The notes under the pieces: generated by a model | The model's database searches: none | Told to the model about the DNA's origin: nothing | Seen by the model: only the letters and a program-made list of their open reading frames with translations | Source: DRGT01 sp035685445 | GTDB taxonomy: Archaea > Thermoproteota > Nitrososphaeria > Nitrososphaerales > Nitrosopumilaceae | Reading direction: 5' to 3' | NCBI GenBank assembly: GCA_035685445.1 | Contig: DASSAK010000014.1 | Span: 1-5,002 of the forward strand | DNA length: 5,002 nt | Part shown: positions 1-3,856 of the stretch, one piece after another | How positions within the stretch are numbered: position 1 is the stretch's first letter | Layout of the letters: each line of letters starts with the position of its first letter | Translations under genes and position numbers: made by a program

Positions 1-161
1 CTTTTTTTCACCACATGAACTACGTGTACATCTCCATTTTCTTCAATAGTGACTTTGATTGAAACATGTTCAGCTGGAGTACCTAATGAAAGCTGAGAAA
101 ATGCTTGAGGTATTATAGAAATTATTAAAATAATTAACACAATTGGAACTGTTTTGAGCAA
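1..161 (-). CDS. Secreted protein of unknown function, N-terminal part (runs off left edge)
   Basis: An open frame starts at TTG (161-159) and stays open to the window edge, giving 53 complete residues. Residues 1-22 form a clear signal peptide: a short basic start (MLKT), an Ile/Leu/Val-rich core and a small-residue cleavage region (QAFSQ). After it comes an alternating beta-strand pattern with an acidic turn (VSIKVTIEENGDVHVVHVV), suggesting an exported beta-rich protein. An in-frame TGA (167-165) lies two codons upstream of the TTG, so no earlier start is possible. The nearby ATG at 168-166 is in another frame and stops after 32 codons. The gene begins 7 nt after the cyclophilin stop with no terminator between, so the two are probably cotranscribed. 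I do not recognise the family and the C-terminus is not in the window. The reading frame is fairly certain; the function is unknown. Confidence 0.7.
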   Translation of the reverse strand, partial: MLKTVPIVLIILIISIIPQAFSQLSLGTPAEHVSIKVTIEENGDVHVVHVVKK

Positions 162-168
162 TTTTCAT

Positions 169-645
169 CTACTCTATTGATACTTTAAGCATTTTTGCCT
201 CTTCTAAAGGACAATCATTGCTGTCTCGCTGTAAATTAACTATCTTGTCTGCTACATCCATTCCTTCAGTAACCTCACCAAAAGCAGTGTATTGACCATC
301 AAGAAAAGTACTGTCTGTTGTGACAATAAAAAATTGAGAGCCTGCACTATCAGGATCTGTTGCCCTTGCCATAGAAACTACTCCTCTGAGATGAGATTTT
401 GAATTAAATTCTGCCTTGACCGTATATCCAGGACCACCTGTGCCCCATCTACTTTTATCAGAATTTTTTGTATTGGGATCTCCTCCCTGAATCATAAATC
501 CCGGAATAACACGATGAAATAATGTTCCATTATAGAATCCGGACTTTGCTAATTTTTCAAAATTGCGAACGGTCTCTGGTGCTAGATCAGGCAATAATTT
601 AAAGATTATTTTTCCATGATTGGTTTCTATAGATACGTTTGACAC
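169..645 (-). CDS. Cyclophilin-type peptidyl-prolyl cis-trans isomerase
   Basis: A single-domain cyclophilin of 158 residues, the usual length for minimal prokaryotic forms. It catalyses cis-trans isomerisation of Xaa-Pro bonds and assists protein folding; with no signal peptide it should be cytoplasmic. The active-site segment at residues 43-57 (FHRVIPGFMIQGGDP) carries the equivalents of human CypA Arg55, Phe60 and Gln63 (here R45, F50, Q53). The second signature, AGSQFFI at residues 101-107, supplies more of the proline pocket. The position of CypA Trp121 is Phe114 (TFLDG), as in many bacterial forms with low cyclosporin affinity. The start is GTG at 645-643, because an in-frame TGA lies directly upstream (648-646). 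A TATA-like box 28 nt upstream suggests a leaderless mRNA. A secreted-protein gene follows after 7 nt on the same strand. Family assignment is very secure. Confidence 0.96.
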   Translation of the reverse strand: MSNVSIETNHGKIIFKLLPDLAPETVRNFEKLAKSGFYNGTLFHRVIPGFMIQGGDPNTKNSDKSRWGTGGPGYTVKAEFNSKSHLRGVVSMARATDPDSAGSQFFIVTTDSTFLDGQYTAFGEVTEGMDVADKIVNLQRDSNDCPLEEAKMLKVSIE

Positions 646-665
646 TCACTACGTTTCCTTATTTA

Positions 666-673
666 TCATATAG
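666..673 (-). promoter_or_regulatory. TATA box for the cyclophilin gene
   Basis: CTATATGA on the minus strand begins exactly 28 nt before the GTG start, with a purine-rich stretch (GGAAAGG) directly upstream as a possible BRE. This spacing puts the transcription start on or next to the start codon, as for a leaderless archaeal mRNA. Confidence 0.55.
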
Positions 674-732
674 TCCTTTCCATCATTTAATGTGTACGAA
701 TCTCGCAAAAAGTATGAAAATTTTTTAGATAA

Positions 733-820
733 TTAGAAAAACATTTCTAAATTACATCAAGCCATACAAAACAATTCTAATCTTATGTTTAGATTCTAAA
801 TTTTTCATAAGCTAGAATCT
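733..820. repeat. Cluster of TTCTAA elements in two inverted pairs
   Basis: The divergent intergenic region 646-942 holds no convincing gene, but TTCTAA or its complement occurs exactly at 733-738 (minus), 745-750, 775-780 and 794-799, plus one near-match at 814-819. Two pairs are palindromic: TTAGAAA/TTTCTAA (733-739 and 744-750, 4-nt loop) and AGATTCTA/TAGAATCT (791-798 and 813-820, 14-nt loop). They could be operator half-sites for the cyclophilin or HTH gene, or short RNA hairpins. In such AT-rich DNA, chance cannot be excluded. Confidence 0.35.
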
Positions 821-913
821 TTAGCATACATTGCAATGATCAAAATTAAATATCAGCTACAAATTATTACGTATTTCATAAATCTCTAAAAACGCTTTCA
901 TAAAGTAATAGTC

Positions 914-921
914 TTATATAG
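914..921 (+). promoter_or_regulatory. TATA box for the small HTH gene
   Basis: TTATATAG begins 29 nt before the GTG start at 943, with an A-rich AAAGTAATAG just upstream as a candidate BRE. This places the transcription start at the start codon and supports both the GTG start and a leaderless mRNA. Confidence 0.6.
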
Positions 922-942
922 AGCATGTAAAATTTACAATTC

Positions 943-1176
943 GTGAATCGTACAAATCAAAGTACCGTTATCAAAGAAGCGATTAATTCTTATCTTGACA
1001 AAGGCCTTACAGACAAACAAGATATTTACACAAAAGTAGTAGATGACTTAGGTGTACCAAGACCTACTGTTCGAAGGGTTGCCAGGGATTTGAGAAATGA
1101 ATTACTCGATAAAATTAAAATTTTACAATCTGAGATTCCAAAGATCTCAGAAACTTCCCAAGAAAAAGACGAATAA
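943..1176 (+). CDS. Small basic helix-turn-helix (winged-helix-like) protein
   Basis: A 77-residue protein that looks like a minimal DNA-binding domain. Residues 8-20 form a first helix (TVIKEAINSYLDK), 27-36 a second, and 39-57 a longer basic helix (PRPTVRRVARDLRNELLDK) placed like a recognition helix after the turn LGVPRP. The tail from about 60 is charged and probably disordered (KISETSQEKDE). Small HTH proteins of this kind are common in thaumarchaeal genomes, where they are usually annotated as hypothetical or as transcription regulators; target and role here are unknown. The GTG start is supported by the TATA box 29 nt upstream. A T-rich tract follows the stop. The TTCTAA palindromes upstream would be natural candidates for self-regulation, but nothing in the sequence proves this. 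The coding call is strong, the DNA-binding role moderate. Confidence 0.85.
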   Translation: MNRTNQSTVIKEAINSYLDKGLTDKQDIYTKVVDDLGVPRPTVRRVARDLRNELLDKIKILQSEIPKISETSQEKDE

Positions 1177-1184
1177 AGATTCTG

Positions 1185-1205
1185 CTCTTTTTTCTTTTTA
1201 ATTTT
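1185..1205 (+). terminator. T-rich terminator after the HTH gene
   Basis: A pyrimidine tract with two long T runs (CTCTTTTTTCTTTTT, then TTTT) starts 9 nt after the stop codon. It has no strong hairpin and fits the oligo-T termination signals of archaea. Confidence 0.5.
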
Positions 1206-1232
1206 CATATTCAAGAATAAGTTTTAGCACTA

Positions 1233-1502
1233 ATGTTATATTCTACTGAATTTTTGAATAAAATCATGGGATATTTGTATAATCATTTAGCTACTGTAGT
1301 AACAGGAGTCTTTGCTGCCGTATTAACGGGCCTTTGGCCAGTATTCATAGATTTCGCACCGATTCTTAACTTTGTATTTTTAATGGCCGTTCCAATTACA
1401 TGGTTTTTAACTTTGATGTGTTACTTGGCTCAAAAAAGTAATGATTACATAAAAAAATCTCATCCTAAACCTGTTTACACTTCTGATGGAAAAGTAGCCT
1501 GA
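1233..1502 (+). CDS. Small membrane protein with two transmembrane helices
   Basis: An 89-residue protein with two hydrophobic segments, about 19-39 and 43-66, joined by a very short turn (DFAP), so it should form a helical hairpin in the cytoplasmic membrane. The tail from 67 is basic (QKSNDYIKKSHPKP) and probably cytoplasmic. I recognise no family, and there are no catalytic motifs or conserved Cys/His pairs. The start is uncertain. ATG 1233 has TTCATATT 29 nt upstream, while the in-frame ATG at 1266 (78 residues, starting MGYLYNHLA) has the better box TTATATTC 30 nt upstream. The extra N-terminal 11 residues add no obvious structure. The gene is probably its own transcription unit, since a T-rich tract separates it from the HTH gene. 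The coding call is good; the function is unknown. Confidence 0.72.
   Translation: MLYSTEFLNKIMGYLYNHLATVVTGVFAAVLTGLWPVFIDFAPILNFVFLMAVPITWFLTLMCYLAQKSNDYIKKSHPKPVYTSDGKVA
1236..1243 (+). promoter_or_regulatory. Possible TATA box for a shorter start (1266) of the membrane protein
   Basis: TTATATTC lies 30 nt before the in-frame ATG at 1266, close to the 28-29 nt spacing seen at other genes here. If used, the protein starts at 1266 rather than 1233. A weaker box, TTCATATT at 1204-1211, fits the 1233 start equally well by distance. Confidence 0.35.
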
Positions 1503-1551
1503 AAATAGCAACAAAATTAATAATTTCGTTTCAAATTGATATAAATCAAGA

Positions 1552-1674
1552 CTAGTCTTTTGAGCAATGATTACAATGGATTTTTTCTTCATGTTTTGTT
1601 TTACAGCTAGGACAGCTAACAGCGCCACCAAAATGACACTTACACTGGCAAGCATTTGAGTCATTTGGGTTCAT
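1552..1674 (-). CDS. 40-residue cysteine-rich zinc-ribbon-like microprotein
   Basis: An ATG (1674-1672) to TAG (1554-1552) frame encodes 40 residues with 7 Cys and 4 His. From the N-terminus there is a CxCxCH cluster (C9, C11, C13, H14), then two CxxC knuckles: CPSC (21-24) and CNHC (34-37), nine residues apart, with H28, H33 and H36 between or inside them. Paired CxxC knuckles at this distance are the signature of a small zinc ribbon, so one or two Zn ions are likely. The protein is hydrophilic, with no membrane segment. A TTATTAAG box about 33 nt upstream would give a leader of about 5 nt. A longer overlapping minus-strand frame (1407-1664) is a shadow. The gene lies alone between convergent and divergent neighbours. 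It may bind nucleic acid or a protein partner, but the sequence does not say which. The coding call rests on the Cys/His pattern. Confidence 0.72.
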   Translation of the reverse strand: MNPNDSNACQCKCHFGGAVSCPSCKTKHEEKIHCNHCSKD

Positions 1675-1699
1675 TTTAATGGTATAACTTCTACGGCAT

Positions 1700-1708
1700 C
1701 TTAATAAA
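1700..1708 (-). promoter_or_regulatory. Probable TATA box for the zinc microprotein
   Basis: TTTATTAAG on the minus strand lies about 33 nt before the ATG at 1674. It would start transcription about 5 nt upstream of the gene. Confidence 0.4.
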
Positions 1709-1764
1709 TGACTAATTATTCAAAATTTTTTGTGATACATTTAATTAAATTTGGAATAAACTTT

Positions 1765-1772
1765 TTAATAAA
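1765..1772 (+). promoter_or_regulatory. TATA box for the secreted beta-sandwich gene
   Basis: TTAATAAA starts 28 nt before the GTG at 1793, the leaderless spacing seen at other genes here. A Shine-Dalgarno-like GGTGAG (1782-1787, 5 nt before GTG) is also present. It would matter only if transcription starts further upstream, for example from the TTTAATTAAA tract ending at 1749. Confidence 0.5.
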
Positions 1773-1792
1773 TAGAGAGTTGGTGAGAACCT

Positions 1793-2266
1793 GTGAATAA
1801 GCAAATAACCGTTTTAAGTACAATAGTGGCAATAATGCTAGTCTCATTTTCATTAAATTCTAGTTTTGCTCAAAACCAAATTTCTCAAACAGAATTATTG
1901 CCACTCAATGATTCAATTGGATTAGAAAAAACAACATTGATTATGAACATTCCAGAAGATAATAATTTGCCATGGGGATATGTTGAAGGAAAAATATCTG
2001 ATCCTGTTTTAGAATATCCTGTAATAATTCAAATTTATGATATTGATGAATATAATGAATTAGATTTAGCAAACTTTGAAAATTTAGAATTAGTTGAAAT
2101 TAAAAATGGCGCAATACATTTTGCTCAAACAAATGTCAATGATGATGGAACATATCATCATCAATTTAGAGTTTTAGGATATGATGAAAATGGCAACAAA
2201 AATTCTCTTGAAGGAAATTATGTTGTAAAAATCTTTAAGGTAGTTTATCTTCAAGACCTAGTTTAA
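1793..2266 (+). CDS. Secreted cell-surface protein with a beta-sandwich (Ig-like) domain
   Basis: A 157-residue acidic protein with a classical signal peptide at residues 1-26 (MNKQ, hydrophobic core, cleavage near SSFA/QNQ). About residues 58-153 have the alternating pattern of a small beta-sandwich: a VEGKISDPVLEYPVIIQIYD block, then GAIHFAQTNVNDDGTYHHQF and a final GNYVVKIFKVVY strand. The same layout (V.G.., YPV..QI.., ...AQ..VN.DGT, GTY.VK) is familiar as a repeated surface-protein module in Nitrosopumilus-like archaea; here there is one copy with a longer acidic loop. It probably acts outside the cytoplasmic membrane, possibly in the cell envelope; ligand unknown. There is no C-terminal membrane anchor. 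The GTG start is supported by the TATA box and by the signal peptide beginning there. The 3' end overlaps the convergent reductase gene by 9 nt. Secretion is secure; the fold is likely. Confidence 0.85.
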   Translation: MNKQITVLSTIVAIMLVSFSLNSSFAQNQISQTELLPLNDSIGLEKTTLIMNIPEDNNLPWGYVEGKISDPVLEYPVIIQIYDIDEYNELDLANFENLELVEIKNGAIHFAQTNVNDDGTYHHQFRVLGYDENGNKNSLEGNYVVKIFKVVYLQDLV

Positions 2267-2782
2267 TTTTGAAGCAATAGATAAAGTCTTATCAACTAAT
2301 TCTTTTAATCTAACTTTAGCACTTTCATCAATGATTTTTTCATCCTTAATCATATCTGCAGTCATAAAAACCGCTGTTGGATTTGTTATTACTCTGAAAT
2401 ATGTCATCAATTGGTTTAGTAGAGTTTGGACAAACACAAAACCAATATTTCCTGAGGCTAAAATTGCAAGTCCCGCAGTTTTACCGGCAGTTTTTTTGTA
2501 ATTTACGTACTCGAACAGATTTTTCAAGGCTGAGCTAAAAAATGAATTGTAGATGGGTGTGCCAATTAGCCAAACATCTGCATCCATAATATCCTTAGCT
2601 GTTTGTTTTGTTTTTTCACTATATTCATAATCTGGCCCAGAATAGTAATCAATACCACCTTCTGAAAGGTTTATGAATTTTGTATCTAGGTTTTTTTCTT
2701 TTGTATATTCAAAAACATATTTCATCATAAATTGCGTGTTTGCATTTTTTCTTGGACTGCCAGATATAACTACAATCTTCAC
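2258..2782 (-). CDS. NAD(P)H-dependent FMN reductase-like flavoprotein (flavodoxin fold)
   Basis: A 174-residue protein of the FMN_red/flavodoxin-like fold. The first strand runs into the phosphate-binding loop SGSPRKNANT (residues 7-16), which holds the FMN phosphate. The family motif GTPIYNSFFSSALKNLFEYV (74-93) covers the flavin-ring loop and following helix, and ILASGNIG (107-114) the next flavin-contacting loop. Such enzymes reduce FMN, quinones or other acceptors with NAD(P)H in the cytoplasm; the substrate cannot be read from sequence. It has no cysteine at all, so it is not the iron-sulfur flavoprotein subtype. The frame can extend to TTG 2794, but GTG 2782 is preferred: it gives the standard start MKIVVISGSPR, and a TATA box lies 28 nt upstream. 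The gene overlaps the secreted-protein gene tail-to-tail by 9 nt. Family assignment is secure, physiological role open. Confidence 0.9.
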   Translation of the reverse strand: MKIVVISGSPRKNANTQFMMKYVFEYTKEKNLDTKFINLSEGGIDYYSGPDYEYSEKTKQTAKDIMDADVWLIGTPIYNSFFSSALKNLFEYVNYKKTAGKTAGLAILASGNIGFVFVQTLLNQLMTYFRVITNPTAVFMTADMIKDEKIIDESAKVRLKELVDKTLSIASKLN

Positions 2783-2802
2783 AACGTGGTTCAAATTGTA
2801 AT

Positions 2803-2810
2803 ATATTTAA
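2803..2810 (-). promoter_or_regulatory. TATA box for the FMN reductase-like gene
   Basis: TTAAATAT, inside a longer TTTAAATATAT tract, begins 28 nt before GTG 2782. No comparable box precedes the alternative TTG 2794, so this element decides the start in favour of 2782. Confidence 0.6.
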
Positions 2811-2845
2811 ACCAAAACCATTTCTAAACTTATTAATTTTCAAAA

Positions 2846-2940
2846 CGGGCTTGGAGGGCTTCGATCCCTCGACCTGTAACTTAGGAGGCTACCGCGCTAT
2901 CCATGTTTCGCGTCAATTTTTGACTCTGCGCCACAAGCCC
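2846..2940 (-). tRNA. tRNA-Arg (anticodon CCU) with a D-loop intron
   Basis: On the minus strand all arms are present: a perfect 7-bp acceptor stem GGGCTTG/CAAGCCC (2940-2934 with 2853-2847), D-stem GCGC/GCGC (2931-2928 and 2897-2894), anticodon stem GTAGC/GTTAC with one G-U pair, and loop CTCCTAA (2887-2881) with anticodon CCT, reading AGG. The T-stem is GAGGG/CCCTC with loop ATCGAAG, where A replaces the usual T54. The discriminator is G at 2846 and CCA is not encoded. The D-loop is 30 nt instead of about 10. It begins AG and ends CATGGATA, the normal D-loop halves, with an insert between them (about 2906-2925) annotated separately as an intron. The TATA box TTAAATAA is centred 24-25 nt upstream and overlaps the bluB stop codon. 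Identity is secure; exact splice sites are inferred. Confidence 0.92.
2906..2925 (-). other. Probable non-canonical tRNA intron in the D-loop of tRNA-Arg
   Basis: Removing about 20 nt leaves the D-loop AGCATGGATA with A14, G15, G18-G19 and A21 in place, which is a standard form. The insert folds into GTCAA-AAA-TTGAC (2924-2920 with 2916-2912). Next to it GCG (2911-2909) can pair with CGC (2930-2928), leaving AGA bulged on the 5' side and AAA on the 3' side. That is close to the bulge-helix-bulge cut by archaeal splicing endonuclease, but with a 3-bp rather than 4-bp central helix. The boundaries may be off by 1-2 nt. Confidence 0.7.
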
Positions 2941-2960
2941 AGCAAAAAACATACAAGTAA

Positions 2961-2968
2961 TTATTTAA
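2961..2968 (-). promoter_or_regulatory. TATA box for tRNA-Arg, overlapping the bluB stop codon
   Basis: TTAAATAA on the minus strand is centred 24-25 nt before the mature 5' end of tRNA-Arg. Its first bases include the TAA stop of bluB (2967-2965). The tRNA may therefore have its own promoter and also be reached by read-through from bluB. Confidence 0.5.
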
Positions 2969-3675
2969 GCGTAATCAAGATTTGTTTTAATTAACTCCTG
3001 AATTTTATTCCAACCAGAATTTTGTTTTTCTTCCCACTTCTCATAATAAACAACGTCGTTTAGATTTAGTCTTGGAAGCCAACCTCCTTCTTCCAGATCT
3101 GGTTTCTTTGCAAATTTTTCTACATACCCCAAACACAAGTAAGCTATTGGTGTTACATGATCAGGAAGACTTAACACATTTTTTAGAACATCATTTGAAA
3201 GTATGCTGACCCAACCAACTCCAACTCCCTCCGTTCTTGCCGCTAACCACAAATTTTGTACCGCACAACAAACACTGTAGATTCCTGTTTCTGGTATACT
3301 TGTTCTGCCAATTACAAAGGGGCCAAACTTTGATGGATCATAGGTAACACAAAGATTTACTGGAGCATCAAGAATTCCCTCTAGCTTAAATGATAGATAT
3401 TTTGATTTTTTTGGCTCTTTGATCATGTTTGAAGAAAGGTCTTTTTCACGCTCAAAAGATTCTTTGATTTTATTTTTTGTATCTTGATCTTTTATTAAAA
3501 TAAAATTCCAAGGTTGTGAAAAACCAACTGACGGTGCATGATGGGCAGCTTGTAAAATTCTGGTTAAAACCTCCTCATCAATTGGCCTTGATATAAAATG
3601 CGATCTAACATCTCGTCGAGAAAAAATTGCTTTGTATAATCCATCCTTTTCTTGTTTTGAAAAATCTTCATCCAT
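2965..3675 (-). CDS. bluB: 5,6-dimethylbenzimidazole synthase BluB
   Basis: A 236-residue nitroreductase-fold enzyme of the BluB type. BluB uses O2 to cleave reduced FMN into 5,6-dimethylbenzimidazole, the lower ligand of cobalamin. The signature runs from residue 18 to 58: FSRRDVRSHF, then AAHHAPSVGFSQPWNF. Asp22 (in RRDVR) and Ser157 (in GVGVGWVSIL) are 135 residues apart, exactly as Asp32 and Ser167 of Sinorhizobium meliloti BluB, both needed for DMB formation. This separates it from ordinary nitroreductases. The frame extends to ATG 3705 (246 residues). I chose ATG 3675 because GGAGG at 3687-3683 lies 7 nt before it, but a TATA box 28 nt before 3705 equally permits a leaderless start there. 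No other cobalamin genes are in the window; tRNA-Arg lies downstream on the same strand. The need for O2 fits an aerobic host. Function is secure, start moderate. Confidence 0.93.
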   Translation of the reverse strand: MDEDFSKQEKDGLYKAIFSRRDVRSHFISRPIDEEVLTRILQAAHHAPSVGFSQPWNFILIKDQDTKNKIKESFEREKDLSSNMIKEPKKSKYLSFKLEGILDAPVNLCVTYDPSKFGPFVIGRTSIPETGIYSVCCAVQNLWLAARTEGVGVGWVSILSNDVLKNVLSLPDHVTPIAYLCLGYVEKFAKKPDLEEGGWLPRLNLNDVVYYEKWEEKQNSGWNKIQELIKTNLDYA

Positions 3676-3682
3676 ACCCATT

Positions 3683-3687
3683 CCTCC
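3683..3687 (-). promoter_or_regulatory. Shine-Dalgarno site for bluB
   Basis: GGAGG lies 7 nt before the ATG at 3675, the strongest ribosome-binding site in the window. It favours 3675 over the upstream in-frame ATGs at 3705 and 3681; the latter is only 1 nt from it. Confidence 0.5.
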
Positions 3688-3725
3688 GATTTTCTTTCTA
3701 TACATCTTTTCTTTTGTTAAACGTT

Positions 3726-3733
3726 AATAATAT
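3726..3733. promoter_or_regulatory. Shared bidirectional TATA element for bluB and tRNA-Val
   Basis: AATAATAT on the plus strand reads ATATTATT on the minus strand, so it is TATA-like both ways. Its centre is about 28 nt from the 5' end of tRNA-Val (plus) and 24-25 nt from ATG 3705 of the bluB frame (minus). The 52-bp gap (3706-3757) has no second good box for either gene. Confidence 0.45.
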
Positions 3734-3757
3734 CTCCAACGAGTTTTGTACTTCATT

Positions 3758-3831
3758 GGGCCGGTAGTCTAGTCGGTTAGGATACCGCCTCGACACGGCG
3801 GTGATCGAGAGTTCGAATCTCTCCCGGCCCA
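3758..3831 (+). tRNA. tRNA-Val (anticodon GAC), with C33 in the anticodon loop
   Basis: A full cloverleaf without intron. The acceptor stem is GGGCCGG/CCGGCCC (7 bp), D-stem GTCT/GGAT with two G-U pairs, and D-loop AGTCGGTTA with A14, G18-G19 and A21. The anticodon stem CCGCC/GGCGG encloses the 7-nt loop TCGACAC (3790-3796). The T-stem is GAGAG/CTCTC with loop TTCGAAT, and the discriminator is A73 (3831). Positions 34-36 read GAC, so it decodes GUC and GUU valine codons; A73 fits Val rather than Asp (usually G73 in archaea). The odd point is position 33: it is C, not the near-universal U, with T at 32. CCA is not encoded, and an oligo-T terminator follows directly. The gene is confident, the amino-acid assignment good despite the unusual loop. 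Confidence 0.93.
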
Positions 3832-3856
3832 TTTTTTTGTTATTTTATAATAAAAT
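3832..3856. terminator. Bidirectional terminator between tRNA-Val and the LEA14-like gene
   Basis: Seven T residues (3832-3838) directly follow the tRNA and should end its transcription. Just after, ATTTTA/TAAAAT (3842-3847 and 3851-3856, 3-nt loop) forms a small AT hairpin that also gives a T run on the minus strand at the end of the convergent LEA14-like gene. Confidence 0.5.

Noticed and set aside
70..168. ATG at 168-166 starting a 32-residue frame just after the cyclophilin stop
   Set aside because: The peptide is Asn/Ser/Phe-rich without structure, while the TTG frame shifted by one base encodes a clear signal peptide and stays open to the edge.
1026..1214. 62-residue minus-strand open frame opposite the HTH gene
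   Set aside because: It is antisense to a well-supported coding sequence, starts inside the T-rich terminator and has no motif or promoter.
1503..1551. Possible hairpin terminator between the membrane protein and the zinc microprotein
   Set aside because: The stretch is AT-rich but has no clear inverted repeat or long T run on either strand.
1407..1664. 85-residue minus-strand open frame with a hydrophobic N-terminus
   Set aside because: It covers the 3' part of the membrane-protein gene on the other strand and overlaps the zinc microprotein in another frame. Its hydrophobic look is a by-product, and the Cys/His frame is far more protein-like.
1782..1787. GGTGAG as Shine-Dalgarno site for the secreted protein
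   Set aside because: Its position is good, but the TATA box at 1765-1772 puts the transcription start at the GTG, so the site would not be in the mRNA. It is noted in the promoter entry, not annotated as a site.
2795..2845. Possible small RNA between the reductase gene and tRNA-Arg
   Set aside because: Only the TATA tract of the reductase gene and a short T run after the tRNA are present; no stable structure was seen.
2894..2931. Alternative D-stem for tRNA-Arg using the internal GCG at 2911-2909, implying no intron
   Set aside because: It would leave GGATA and the second GCGC unpaired and remove the G18-G19 and A21 positions, whereas excision of 20 nt restores a standard D-arm.
3785..3801. 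Reading the anticodon of the second tRNA as CGA (Ser) or TCG (Arg) to keep a U at position 33
   Set aside because: Shifting the loop breaks the perfect CCGCC/GGCGG stem, there is no long variable arm as required for Ser, and A73 with the overall sequence fits Val.
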